Assembly: GCF_964355755.1 (NCBI RefSeq) | Contig: NC_092672.1 | Span: 4,962,001-5,026,000, forward strand | Source of the DNA: Antedon mediterranea | Lineage: Eukaryota; Echinodermata; Crinoidea; Comatulida; Antedonidae | Length of the DNA: 64,000 nt | Direction: 5' to 3' | Translations under genes and position numbers: made by a program | Notes under the pieces: model-generated | Told to the model about the DNA's origin: nothing | Database searches by the model: none | The model's input: the letters and a program-made list of their open reading frames with translations, nothing else | In this document: piece after piece, positions 11,452-23,870 of the stretch | Layout: the number at the start of each line of letters is the position of its first letter | How positions within the stretch are numbered: position 1 is the first letter of the stretch

Positions 11452-13791
11452 ATTTTATTTTTCAACTATTTAGACCTAGACAACGCAGTATTTAACATCT
11501 CACTAGATGAGCAATGTAATTTTCATTAGAAGATTGAAGATTTCTAACTATTATTATAAATCACAATAGAAAATATTAGTCATCGCCCATTACATTTCCT
11601 AATAATACATTCCACGCAGGAAATCATACATTTATAGAATCTCAGATGACATCGTTTGGATTAGATATTTCTTACAAAAAATCCACTGTTGATTGATTTT
11701 TACAGGTTCCTTTTCTTGAAACACATTATTGAAGTTGACCTGTTGGCTATTCAAAGACATTCAACTTGCAGAACTTGCAAACATATTGATTAATAACTAT
11801 TTTCATAAAGCTTTTATTAACATACAGTAAAACATCGCTTTTTCATCTTCAAATCTTCTTATACAGTACACTATACAGTACGCTTTTTTAATTCATGACA
11901 ATCCTGGGATAACACATTGAAAAACTTGGAAAGTACAGTAAAAGATTTTTGAAAAACATATACAATAAATTGTTGGCATAAATTAGGCAAAACAAAATAT
12001 TGTTATGATATACTGTACATTTAATTTTTTTTTTTTTTTAGGCCTAAAGAAGACAAAAAAAAAAACAACAAAAAATTCTGATATAATCATAACATTCGTT
12101 TAGCACATGTGTATGCAAGTGCTTATAATTAGAAAATATGCCTAAAAAGCAAAACATTTGAATATGAAGATTTTTAATTAAGACAGTATGTACAATTTAG
12201 AACACTGATTGCTTATTCCTAATCGAAGATGTGTATAATGTCCCCATTAAAAAGTGGTACAATCCAATCCTCTGGAGATTTCAAAATATTGGCATACATA
12301 TAAAGTAGATTCTGGCTTGTGGATATCACAGGGTACTGTATAATTATTTATAGTAGGTATAGATGATATGGGACAGCTAAGCACTTAATTTTAATTTCCA
12401 AGTACTATCTGTAGAAATATATTATAGATTTCTTTGTGGCATCTTTATTTTATTAAAATATTTATTTTCAAACAGAAAAATGAACGAATGATATGATAAT
12501 ATGTTACAAACACATCATCTTCACATAAACTGTATAAAAAGAACACTGTATACAAATTGTCATGAACTAGACTTGTTAGGCCTATCACTTTTGGTCTCAA
12601 GGTTGATACTTATCAGGCTTGGAATAGTATAGGGCACTAGTCGCAGTACTGGTATTAACCCAGCCTTAAAGGTAATATTAGACTGGGCATAGACGGTATT
12701 AAGATAACTATTCTGATTTTTCTATCTTTACTACGTGGAGTAGTTACAGAAAAAGTTACACTTATAGAAATCTTAATAGCAAAATAAAATGTGTTAACTT
12801 GTTGCTAGAGAGCATGACTTCAAGGTCTTTTTCACAATAAAGTCCAAATACCAAACAATTAGCCTTGATAAGGTGTTAAATCCTATTAAAAGTAGAGGTG
12901 TGTAATTCATGTACTATGCCCTACATTAACAAGTAGATTTGATGTCAATAGTACTTTACTTCCATGTATGGAAGTATTATAAATATTCATGGGTCTATGT
13001 ACAGTATTTCTACAGATGATCGTACAACATAAAAATATATATACTGCAACATAATCATCATAACAGTATATTTATTCCACATTTTATAAATGTTATACTT
13101 AATTATTATTATTACTACTTATTATATAATTTCACAGTATTATATGAGTGAATACAAAAGGCAAGTGTTTTCAGATGCCAATGCTACCAGTACAGTTTAT
13201 AATCAATTAAAATGACTAGCTATATTTGTTTTCATTACTTATAACAAAAACAAAACCATGTTATCTTAATAGATAAGGTGTAACCAAGCATTATGCTTAT
13301 TTAACACTGATGATGTTATTAATTGATTTAATAAACCTAATTGTTAATTGATAAGTATGTATCAGTCTTGCTTAGTTGATTACCTTATTTACTATATCGT
13401 TTGGGTGCCATATTTCCACAACTATAAAGTGGACATGTTCATTTCGTGAGTGAAAGTTAAGAATCAATTTAACCGTAATGTAATGCACAGCATAATCTCA
13501 GACTTTAGAGAGGCTACTTTTAGACTAGTATGAGCTTTATTTGAAATATATATAACAAATGTGTTGCTAACTAAACTGGATACTTTTTAACATGCGCATT
13601 AGCAAAGATTTGTATACTACTTACTAGTGAACAAACATACTGGAACTCTTTAGATGAGCGTAAAATATGTTTTGACTGTTCTGCTCTGAGACATTTTTTT
13701 TTTTTTTATGAAATTTTATGAAGTTCTAGGCCTAATTCTAAAAAGACTTTAAATATGACCTTCACAATGTTAGTTCACACGTCTAATTGAA
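11452..13791. other. Intronic sequence, no gene seen
   Basis: AT-rich, with homopolymer runs of T near 12027-12040 and 13697-13708. No element boundary was found. Confidence 0.5.
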
Positions 13792-14425
13792 TTAAAGACC
13801 CCTTCCCTGCAATTTTGGACGTTTTTTGGAAAATAATACATATATATCACTTTTAAAACATTAAACCATGTCATTCCTTGTCTTAAATGTACGTTTTATG
13901 GTAAATTATGATAAAAAGTGAGAAACAATGCACTACCTAAGTAGCTCGCGGCGATCGACCTCTCGTGGACGGTCTCAGGCCTAGCCTAGCTAGGCTTAGT
14001 TTTGTAGGCCTAGCTGGTAAACATCGGTAACGTACGAACATCGTACGCTAGCTATATACCTAGCCTGACGTTGTATAGTTGCTGCATTAATTGTCTTTCT
14101 ATTTTTGCCAGACTCCGTTGATAAAAATTGGGGAAAACCCGGTATTTTCGCTGAAAAGTTAGGAGTCTTCCATTTGTTTTGGCTTCACGATCGATCGAAA
14201 AGTGGGCGAATTACAGGTGAAAAACAACAATATCAATCCGCGCGCAATGCATTCTGGGATTTATAGCGGGCCGCTATAATTATTAAAATCGATTTATTTT
14301 TCACATTTTTAACCGTTTAAAGACGAAAAAAGTTATCGCAATAGGACCATATAGTATTATTTTTACATTAAATATAGTTTGTGATCTTAAATTAGATCTA
14401 AAAAATGTAGGGAATGGGGCTTTAA
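13792..14425. mobile_element. MITE family D, copy 1 (626 bp, TTAA target duplication)
   Basis: The element body 13796-14421 starts AGACCCCTTCCCTGCAATTT and ends in the inverse-like TGTAGGGAATGGGGCT. TTAA lies directly outside both ends (13792-13795 and 14422-14425), the hallmark of piggyBac-type insertion. The interior contains a GC-richer block (GTAGCTCGCGGCGATCGACC) and the CCTAGCCTAGCTAGGC palindrome. No open frame is present, so it is non-autonomous. A second copy of the same length is at 34508. Confidence 0.82.
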
Positions 14426-16627
14426 ATATTTCATATAAGATGTATTGCAATGGTCTATAGCATCCTATTGCTGTCTCTTCTCATATCTTTACTTTGATAT
14501 ATTCCTTTGATTGTATGTAATTTGTCAGCAGTATATTTATAGTGCTAGCTGTTGTGGCTCTTAAATCAGAAGAGTCTTTCCAAACCCCTTAGGAGTTTGC
14601 TATCTTGATAAAGAAAACATGGAAGACAAAATTGTAATGGATGGAAGACCAACAAAGAATATAAAATCTTAAAATGAATTTGTTTTAAAAAAAATCTGCT
14701 ATATATTATAAAGGTTAACTACATAATAAGTCAATTTGTGGCTTGCATAGCAGGGGGTGGATGATCAATAAATCTAACATAAAAGCATTTAGAAAAACAT
14801 GTAACAAACATGTATTAGTTAATAAATATTTACTATTTTTTCTATAAAAATAATTAATTATTACAAATGTGCATGCATGCATAAATGTAAAAAAGCAACC
14901 AGTAAATAAATAAAATATACTGTATAGCCAAGAGTAGAATAGAACCAAAACCTATAGATTAGGAACGTATTCACAACAACCAAGCTATATTTCCGATCCT
15001 TGATACTTAAAATAGAGAGACTTCAGAAATATAGGCCTTTTAAGAGAGGTAGCTGTATAAATCTAAGCTGTTAATAGCAGTTTGATGTTGATATATAGAA
15101 GGCTTTTATACAAGTGGTTCTTTTATTGTTATTTATAAACTAAATCATTACAATTGAACTGTATAATGAGCCATTGTAGTGTAAGTCTTTTCACTGGTAA
15201 TTGTTGGATACACTTGGCAATAGTGTAATACAATCAGACATTGATTGAGGCAGGAATACAAATGCTTTGGCTTGTTGCAAGTTTAAATCAGTGGATATTA
15301 TTAAAAGGAGCAGTTAAAATTTCTATTAATCATACATTCCGATAATTATCAATCTGTAGTTTCCCCTATGTTTCATATTTTTTTTAAATTTAATTTTTTC
15401 TACATGATCTTGTTAAATTTATAAGCACTTTACTGTACACAATAAATCTGTATTCTTTTGTATACAAATGTAAATGGAAAGGCATTTTTAAAAAACTATG
15501 AAAAATAAACTCAACTGTGTGGTAAAAATGTTATCAGATAAATAAATATTGTACAAAAAAGGAAAAAAAGCATCAGTAAAGTAACAACCCACATGACGCT
15601 GTGGATTTAGATGTTACAATTTTCAACGACAATGATTCTCCCCTACAGGAAATCGAACAATAGCCACCTGGACAATAACCACCAGGACAATACCCACACA
15701 TTATGGACGGCCATTGCTAGAGTGTAGGGTGTATGAAAATGTTACGTGCTGGCTTGTTTTTATCAATCTCTATATAATAGAATGAGGTTATACTTCATAT
15801 GGTCCATGTCAGTCCTGCCAATACAGGCAATCTCCTTAGAGTAGAGTGGAAAATAATGTTGGGTGTCGCCTTGTTTTTAGCTCAATACATTGTTACTTCC
15901 TATAGTGTACGTCTTCAATTGTTTTGAACTTTAAAAATCTGAAAAAAAACACAAATAGCTCCGTATACATACAAATCAACTGAAGTTGAAAAATAACATA
16001 ATTTATTTTTATACATGTTATTGTAATTTTTAATATTTTGAAATAAATTTAGTTTTAAATTTATTCCTGGTTTGATAACGCCAACAGAAAAAAATTCTCA
16101 AACAAAAAACAAGAAATTGTTAATGTTATTTTACTACTATTTGTTCACAATAGTAACAGTTCAGCTTTTATTCTGGATACAATTATTTCGTTCGATCAGA
16201 GCTTATTAGAGCTTGGCGCAAAAAGACAAAAAAAACTTCTTGGATGACAAATAAGATATTGCTTAGTAGAAAGAGTATAACATACATTGTAAACAAATGA
16301 ATTATTACTAATACAGGCAGTACTTAACTAGGATTTTCACCTATGGAGTTTGTGCAAAACAATCAAGTATAAATCCATATTTTTATAATGCTATTTAAAG
16401 CAGTTGTTATGAACTTATTTCCATAGTTATTAAAATTGTAAGCTTGTAATGTCTTAACGATATGAAAAGAAATGAGAGCGTGGATTAGTCCATTATGGTA
16501 GAGGTGTATTACTCTAGGAAATTTTTAATTTTTCATATCAAATTTCTCTTCCTCTGGCTATTGTCAAGCTATTGTCAGTTTATCCCTGAGGTATAATAAT
16601 TCAGCTAGGCACGAAATAAACTTCGTG
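14426..16627. other. Intronic sequence, no gene seen
   Basis: A small internal repeat (CACCTGGACAATA / CACCAGGACAATA) lies at 15665-15700. The frame 14715-14948 on the minus strand has no recognisable content. A CTAGGCACGAAATA piece at 16603 matches the inverse of family C. Confidence 0.5.
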
Positions 16628-16795
16628 AGGTAAATTTCCCGATTGATCAATTTTTCCGATTGATCGTAATCAAAACGGTACTGGGTTTGGTCTACTAGCG
16701 TTCCTGCTCCCAACCAGTACATCCATTCATAGAAGCTTTAATGAAGTAAGCCTACCTGGTGGTGGCCATAGAACGGTCTCTCGGGAAATTACCTT
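16628..16795. mobile_element. Possible small MITE with inverted ends
   Basis: AGGTAAATTTCCCGA at 16628-16642 is the near inverse of TCGGGAAATTACCTT at 16781-16795. The spacer is about 140 bp with a GATTGATC duplication. Only one copy was noticed in the window, so the call is weak. Confidence 0.4.
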
Positions 16796-17806
16796 ATAAC
16801 AGTTTCAATTTGTTTAAAAAAAAGATCAGCTTAATTATTATATTACGCAAAATGAAACTAGTCTGTTTTTTGTGTTGGTCATTTTGAGAGGTGTGTGGTC
16901 AAATTAAAAATTGTGAAACTGTTTTTAAAGATAGAGACTAGAATAAATTTGGGTTTTTTAAACCATTTTTCTTTTCAATTGGAAAAAGAGGTGTGGTTAA
17001 ATTGAGACTGTTATTAGCGTTTAACATCAAGACTGGAATCATATTTTTTTTAATTGGTGAGAATTTATTTCAGGCACGAAAAAAACATTTTTTTCAGTGG
17101 TATAAATGGTACTGATAGAATATAATTAATTATATTGAATGGAAAATATAATTATTGAAAATTATTCAAATTAATCTAACAGCATCTATATTTGTACCAT
17201 GCCATTTATGAATAACTTTTTCATCAAGTTTTTTCCTTGTTTTTGTATAAAAAGCCAGGAAATTAAAATTGAAAACCTTGAGGACTTTATGGTCAACAAA
17301 ATGATTCTACTTGTACTGAGTGTAACATCAATTGCAATATGTTTATTCTCTTGATTGTGCATTTTTCAGAAATCTCACTACGCATACACTATGCGTATGG
17401 AAAAATACTTAATACAGAGTATGTAAAAATACTCGCTTTTATTATCTGAACATACTTTGAACACATGCTTGAAATCACTGAAAACTAAACAAATTAAGGT
17501 TTAGAAAAACTGATTAATTATTTATCTAAAATTTATTTAAAATACTGAAGATCTGGAGAATAAAACGTATGTTAGCAGAAAAAATACTATTTAGGAATTG
17601 TATGTTACTGTTTACATTTAGTTATTGAATCAACTTATTCTGTAATGTAAACATCATGAATGATAAAATTGTACAATAGAGGTCATTAAACATTTGACCG
17701 TGTTTTTGGACCAACTATGCACGTATACCGTAGATACTGTACTTCAAATTGGCTTTGACTTTCTGTACTGAATTAATTAATTAAGAAACATTTGGGTACC
17801 CAAAAA
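16796..17806. other. Intronic sequence, no gene seen
   Basis: AT-rich, unremarkable. Confidence 0.5.
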
Positions 17807-19513
17807 AATGTCCCCTTAATAGGGGTTTCTGTTATAGGGTTTGACTATAGTGTTTAAACATGTATCTTTTCCTCGTATGTTTCACTAGGAAGTGTCCCCT
17901 TAATAGGGGTTTCTGTTATAGGGGTTGACTATAGTGTTTAAACATGATACTTTCCCTCGTATGTTTCACTGGGAAGTGTCCCCTTAATAGGGATTTCTGT
18001 TATAGGGTTTGACTATAGTGTTTAAGAATGTATACTTTTCCTCGTATGTTTCACTAGGAAGTGTCCCCTTAATAGGGGTTTCTGTTATAGGGTTTGACTA
18101 TAGTGTTTAAACATGTATACTTTCCCTCGTATGTTTCACTGGGAAGTGTCCCTTTAATAGGGGTTTCTGTTATAGGGGTTGACTATAGTGTTTAAACATG
18201 TATACTTTCCCTCGTATGTTTCACTGGGAAGTGTCCCCTTAATAGGGGTTTCTGTTATAGGGTTTGACTATAGTGTTTAAACATGTATACTTTTCCTCGT
18301 ATGTTTCACTAGGAAGTGTCCCCTTAATAGGGATTTCTGTTATAGGGTTTGACTATAGTGTTTAAACATGTATACTTTCCCTCGTATGTTTCACTGGGAA
18401 GTGTCCCCTTAATAGGGGTTTCTGTTATAGGGTTTGACTATAGTGTTTAAACATGTATACTTTTCCTCGTATGTTTCACTGGGAAGTGCCCCCTTAATAG
18501 GGGTTTCTGTTATAGGGGTTGACTATAGTGTTTAAACATGTATACTTTCCCTCGTATGTTTCACTGGGAAGTGTCCCTTTAATAGGGGTTTCTGTTATAG
18601 GGGTTGACTATAGTGTTTAAACATGTATACTTTCCCTCGTATGTTTCACTGGGAAGTGTCCCCTTAATAGGGGTTTCTGTTATAGGGTTTGACTATAGTG
18701 TTTAAACATGTATACTTTTCCTCGTATGTTTCACTAGGAAGTGTCCCCTTAATAGGGATTTCTGTTATAGGGTTTACTATAGTGTTTAAACATGTATCTT
18801 TTTCTCGTATGTTTCAATGGGAAGTGCCCCCTTAATAGGGATTTCTGTTATAGGGTTTGACTATAGTGTTTAAACATGTATACTTTCCCTCGTATGTTTC
18901 ACTGGGAAGTGTCCCCTTAATAGGGATTTCTGTTATAGGGTTTGACTATAGTGTTTAAACATGTATCTTTTTCTCGTATGTTTCACTGGGAAGTGTCCCC
19001 TTAATAGGGATTTCTGTTATAGGGTTTGACTATAGTGTTTAAACATGTATCTTTTTCTCGTATGTTTCACTGGGAAGTGTCCCCTTAATAGGGATTTCTG
19101 TTATAGGGTTTACTATAGTGTTTAAACATGTATCTTTTTCTCGTATGTTTCACTGGGAAGTGCCCCCTTAATAGGGATTTCTGTTATAGGGTTTGACTAT
19201 AGTGTTTAAACATGTATACTTTCCCTCGTATGTTTCACTGGGAAGTGTCCCCTTAATAGGGATTTCTGTTATAGGGTTTGACTATAGTGTTTAAACATGT
19301 ATCTTTTTCTCGTATGTTTCACTGGGAAGTGTCCCCTTAATAGGGATTTCTGTTATAGGGTTTGACTATAGTGTTTAAACATGTATCTTTTTCTCGTATG
19401 TTTCACTGGGAAGTGTCCCCTTAATAGGGATTTCTGTTATAGGGTTTGACTATAGTGTTTAAACATGTATCTTTTTCTCGTATGTTTCACTAGGAAGTGT
19501 CCCCTTAATAAGG
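17807..19513 (+). repeat. Satellite-like array, 83-86 bp unit, 20 copies, with higher-order structure
   Basis: The unit begins GTGTCCCCTTAATAGGGG and continues TTTCTGTTATAGGG, GACTATAGTGTTTAAACATG, then CTCGTATGTTTCACTGGGAA. Units fall into types that differ at CCCCTT/CCCTTT, GGGG/GGGA, a TG deletion, ACTTTTCC/ACTTTCCC/CTTTTTCT and CTAGG/CTGGG. Units 12-15 (18741-19076) and 16-19 (19077-19412) form two consecutive 336-bp blocks that I read as differing at one base. The last unit breaks off at AATAAGGATCTCCC. Confidence 0.95.
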
Positions 19514-20235
19514 ATCTCCCAAAGGACAGGTTCTACTGTATGTCATTGTATATATAAGGACATACAGTAGGATATTCACTTTCGAATACAGTAGCCTATC
19601 CCCGTAAACAAAATGTGAGGATCAAAATCCACAGTGCTATTTTTGCATTAAAAATTACTCCAGATTTGGGATAGGCTTGTCAGTAGCTTCAGTACATAGA
19701 CTGTAAACTGTATGTTTTTTTTTTAAAGCCATATACAGGTAGTGTTATTTTAGTACATTACAGTAGAGTATTAGTATTTCATCGCGGACACATTATATCA
19801 TGCTGGTAATAAAATCTGTTTGGTTACAACTATTGATAGCTATATTGCGCTATCAACTTGATTATAGTGTTTGTGTGAAGTGCGTCAAGTTGAACACGTT
19901 TTTTACGACCACCTCCCAACTCATCTCCCAGATACCTGATCCAATGTACAATTACTAGTGGTGTTCTATTACGCCGTTATCCTGCTTTGCTCGATGTAAG
20001 ATTAATTGTCAAACAAACGTTTCAAATAATCTCATGTCGTTTGTATGTAGACCTGCTTTGTGTGTAAAGAAAATGATATAGTCATAAGTGAAAGCATCAC
20101 AGTTGTTGATTTTGTTATGATTATTGATGTTGTCAATGTCAACATAATCATTATCATGATCTATTTCCTTATCTTCATTATAGTCATCATGGTGTTTATC
20201 AATTATTTCTTATTTTTCCTAGTTTTGTATTATTT
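19514..20235. other. Intronic sequence, no gene seen
   Basis: AT-rich. The frame 20060-20266 is hydrophobic by composition (Ile/Val-rich from ATT/GTT runs) and has no homologue that I recognise. Confidence 0.5.
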
Positions 20236-20335
20236 TTTTGTGCCTATCTTTACTGTACTTGGATAAACTAACATTAGCCCTTACCAACACAATGGAGAAA
20301 TCAGGGCTAAAATATTGATTTATCCAGGTAAGCAG
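20236..20335. repeat. Inverted pair of family C SINE-tail segments
   Basis: ACTTGGATAAACTAACATTA with GCCCT at about 20256-20283 is followed about 20 bases later by the inverse, AGGGCTAAAATATTGATTTA with TCCAGGTAAG (20304-20333). The two face each other and would fold into a hairpin. Confidence 0.65.
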
Positions 20336-20414
20336 CACTCAACAGACTACCATACTGTCAAACACAACTTCTATTTTGTGTATGTTATCTTCACCTTATA
20401 AATATCATATATAT

Positions 20415-20680
20415 TATTTAATTATTACAGTATCATTTTCATCATTATCATTATCATCATCTTCATTATCATAACTATCATATCATCAAAAGTGCCATCA
20501 TCATTATCATCATAAATATCATTTATCATCAAAAGTATCATCATCATTATCATAAATATCATATCATCAAAAGTATCATCATCATTATTATCATAAATAT
20601 CATCAAAAGTATAATTATTATCATGAATATTATAAATACCATTATTTTATTATCAACAGTATACTATTACTATCAAGTAT
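20415..20680 (+). repeat. Low-complexity (ATC/TCAT)n region
   Basis: Interrupted runs of ATCATT, TCATCA and AAAGTATCATCATCATTATC make an imperfect tandem of about 40 bp inside a trinucleotide background. Confidence 0.8.
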
Positions 20681-21229
20681 CATCATTGTTGGAAAATCAT
20701 CCTTGTCTATGATAATTATCATTATTCATTTTGTCTATAATTATTAACATCTTTAATATTGTTATTCATTATCTTTATTTCACTAATGATCATTGCTGCC
20801 ATCAAGACCTTTATTGATTTGCAGCCTGTCAACTGAAATCATGTCTTTCCTTTTGGAAATGGTAATATTTTTGCATTGTAAATTAAATAACCTGCAGGAG
20901 AAATATGCCAGCTGGCCATTTTAAAGGCTTACAGTATGCATGTTGAAATCTACATTGTACATGCTGTTTTGTCAAACATTTTTTCATCTCTTAAAAATTC
21001 TTTCAAGACTATGAAGAAGATATTTCGTTACAAGAGTATTATAGTCTGAACTAATAACCAGTTAATAACCATGTGAATAAATTACCCCTAATTTCTTGGT
21101 AGCTCAGGACAGGACATATATTAAATAATCAGCAAAATGACATTTAAAAAAATTGATTACGTTGTTGGAACGCTAAATTTCTGACAATTATAAGGAAACA
21201 TGCTACGGGACCGAACTTGGTGTCCAATA
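20681..21229. other. Intronic sequence, no gene seen
   Basis: Unremarkable AT-rich sequence. Confidence 0.5.
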
Positions 21230-21387
21230 AAGCTTGGTTATCAATAGAGACGCAATGCAAGAACGTAGACGCAACTAAAGAGAGTTGACCAATGAAAATT
21301 GATAGCTTGAATATTTCATCGCTTGTGATTGGTCAAATAATAATAATGTTACATCCGTATGTTGCATCTCTAGTGGGAACCAAGCTT
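21230..21387. mobile_element. MITE family B, copy 2
   Basis: AAGCTTGGTTATCAATAGAG and the inverse CTCTAGTGGGAACCAAGCTT are flanked by TA on both sides. The inner CCAATGAAAA / GTGATTGGTC pair is kept. Confidence 0.8.
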
Positions 21388-21414
21388 TATATTATAGGCC
21401 TAGTGTCCTCTGTA

Positions 21415-22040
21415 CAGTATAATAATAATAATAATAAATGAAAACTTATATAGCGCCGGTATCCTCCACCCATGTGGCGCTCATGGCGCTTTGTGCATTA
21501 ACAACGTGCGAGAACATCAGCGAATAGTGACGTCTTTAGGTTGGTCTTGAAACTGTTTAGACTAGTTGAGCATTTAACTGTTGCTGGTAAGCTGTTCCAT
21601 ACACTTGCGGCCGCAACGTAAAAAGATCTCTGACCCCACTGATTTTTCGCTCTACGCTCTTGAAGAAGGTTTTGTGACAATGATCGTAGGCCTCTGCGGG
21701 ATGATTCGTAACGATCCACAAGGTCAGATAAATAAGCAGGAGCACTGTCATTTAGGATCTTGAATACAAACAACGCAAGTTTGTACTTAATACGTTGTTG
21801 AACAGGCAACCAATGCAAATCCATCAGGACAGGAGTTATGTGAGCGTTTGATTTTGTATAAGTTACAATTCTAGCTGCCATATTTTGCAAGCGCTGCAAA
21901 CGTTGTATTTGAGATTTTGGTATGCCAAACAACAAGGCATTACCAATGTCAATTTTAGAAGTGACAAATGAGTGTACAATCAATTCAGCTGTTTTCTTGT
22001 TAAGATTACCGCGATGTGTTAAAACAGTGTTTAATAATAT
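21415..22040 (-). mobile_element. CR1/L2-like LINE, 5'-truncated 3' end
   Basis: The minus-strand frame 21983-21498 (open upstream to about 22037 without a start) encodes the end of a non-LTR reverse transcriptase ORF2. Recognisable blocks in order are SKIDIGNALLFGIP, QRLQRLQNMAARIVT, DLHWLPVQQRIKYKLALFVF, APAYLSDLV, RRGLRSLSQNLL, WGQRSFYVAAASVWNSLPAT and SLNSFKTNLKTSLF. These are hallmarks of the conserved C-terminal region of jockey/CR1/L2 clade ORF2 proteins. The catalytic FADD-type motif and endonuclease are missing. The short 3' UTR contains GGCGCTATATAAG and ends in an (ATT)n tail at 21419-21436, as in CR1/L2-type elements. It is a dead copy. Confidence 0.85.
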
Positions 22041-22100
22041 TTTCCATCACTTGTTGTACACAGGAAAGTGTCCCCTTATTAGAGGTATCCCAAAAATGTA
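22041..22100 (+). repeat. Orphan piece related to the 85-bp satellite
   Basis: AGGAAAGTGTCCCCTTATTA then GAGGTATCCC at 22063-22092 resembles the start of the 85-bp satellite unit and the last, broken unit of that array. Confidence 0.5.
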
Positions 22101-22279
22101 TGCTGAATTCATATTACCCATTGTATACAGTCGTTATTTTCATTGTCTGTAAATCAGAAATGAATTTTAACAAAACAAAAATTTGAAAAATGTTTAAATT
22201 GAAACTATACTGGAACGAAGAAGAACATTTATCATTTTACAAATAATTTTAAAATGATACTTGTTGCAGGATTTAGCTT

Positions 22280-22447
22280 TTTTTATTATTTATGTTTTAG
22301 TTTTTAGGCTACTTAGGGAAGTAGGGGGACACAATTAATCAAGCTCTTTTGAGTTTTTATGTGTTTCCTTTTCATCTTTTTTTATGTTCTCATATATTGT
22401 TGTATATTTTCATGATTGATGATGAATAAAGAATATTTGAATTGAAT
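22280..22447 (+). mobile_element. Possible LINE 3' UTR tail
   Basis: The T-rich tract ends in GATGATGAATAAAGAATATT then TGAATTGAATT. That is a poly(A)-signal-like AATAAA followed by a short repeat tail, common at the 3' ends of non-LTR retrotransposons. No coding part is attached. Confidence 0.4.
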
Positions 22448-23264
22448 TATGAACTGTATACACTACCGTACATTTGATTAGTAATTTATCGAGTATGAGG
22501 GTTGATAGTCTAATGTAGATAATAATAATCTTGTACATTTAAGTAGCTTCTGGAAGACTGATAGTTATGTAATATAATTGATTTTTAAGTTCAAAGTTGA
22601 TCTGCTTATGAAAGTTAAAGTGGAACGATTTGTGACCTGCTTTTCGTAGACCTACTACAGTATACGAAAATAGCGTGAAACCTTAAGGATTACTGTAATA
22701 TATCAACTAGATATTGCTGTTTATTTCAAACTGTTAATCCCCCATCCTCTACGTGAGCCATTTGATCTTTGCGAATGTGATATATTGCTGTGTTTATTGC
22801 AATAATTATAATGTAAATTGTGTTGCTAATCCATGGAGTATTGGATTACTGTGTTTAGTCCCACTGCAAAAAAAAAAGACGACTTTAAAGTAGTAGTTGT
22901 TGTTGTTATCCAGGAATTCACATACAGTACAAATATAGTGTTTATACGGTATGTTTAATATTATAATTTTTTATTGTAAAAGTACAGTAAAGTCATATTT
23001 TTAATAATAATTAATGTTATAACACTATTAAATTGCAATGTCATTAGGAAACTCTTATTGCAGCAATCAATTTCATTGGTTTGTGATTAGCTTCTTATTG
23101 AAAATGTTGATGCACACTTTGTATCATTCGTAGTACCGTAATCTGGTGGTACTTATATACCTTGACCTCTCGTCATAACGAATTAGAGGTCAGTATCATT
23201 GCATCTAGTAGTAATCTTTTCCAAGTTCAGATGTATGAAGTTGTACAGCGCTTTACAATGTGAA
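22448..23264. other. Intronic sequence, no gene seen
   Basis: Unremarkable AT-rich sequence. Confidence 0.5.
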
Positions 23265-23456
23265 ACATAACTCTTTAGGTCTGAACAGGCCCCAAAACAT
23301 AACTCTTTAAGTCTGAATAGGCCCCAAAACATAACTCTTTAGGTCTGAACAGGCCCCAAAACATAACTCTTTAGGTCTGAACAGGCCCCAAAACATAACT
23401 CTTTAGGTCCAAACAGACCCTACAAAATAGCTCTTTAGGTCTGAACAGGCCCCCAA
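23265..23456 (+). repeat. Minisatellite, 32-bp unit, 6 copies
   Basis: The unit is ACATAACTCTTTAGGTCTGA then ACAGGCCCCAAA. Unit 5 is the most diverged (GTCCAAACAGACCC). No unique spacers are present. Confidence 0.93.
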
Positions 23457-23548
23457 AAAACACTTGCTTTAGTGACATTACACTATGCTTGATAGGTCTT
23501 ATTAGGTGTAAATTAAGCTAGATTGGTTTTTAAATTTAACCTATTTAA

Positions 23549-23870
23549 AATCTTGCCTGCCTCTCCCAGCAAAGTAAACCCATATCATGATCATACTGAG
23601 AAGGAATGAAGAAGGTCTTAAATTATTCCTTCATTTTGTATAACTATAATTTGTACATTCTCCTTTAAATATAATGCCATAGAATTACTTTAAAAGAATG
23701 GTGTAAAATCTTGCCTCCCAGCAAAAGTGAGGTAAACCCATACATGATCATAATGTTCATAAGGGAGAGAGACAGAGTTGGAAGAGATCTTAAACTACAC
23801 CTTCATTTTTTATAATTTAAGTACATTCTCCTTTAAATAAATAATGCCATAGAATTACTTAAGAAATGGT
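23549..23870 (+). repeat. Direct duplication of about 155-165 bp
   Basis: AAATCTTGCCTGCCTCTCCC ... ATGCCATAGAATTACTT (23549-23692) is followed by a diverged copy from about 23706. The second copy has a longer AGGGAGAGAGACAGAG insertion. Confidence 0.85.

Noticed and set aside
20060-20266. Membrane protein of 68 residues
   Set aside because: The hydrophobicity comes from ATT/GTT-rich low-complexity DNA next to an (ATC)n region; there is no start context or homologue.
21557-21763. Short frames on both strands overlapping the LINE
   Set aside because: They are shadows of the minus-strand reverse-transcriptase frame, which alone carries the family motifs.
23265-23456. CRISPR-like array
   Set aside because: The 32-bp units are contiguous with no unique spacers, and the context is an animal intron.
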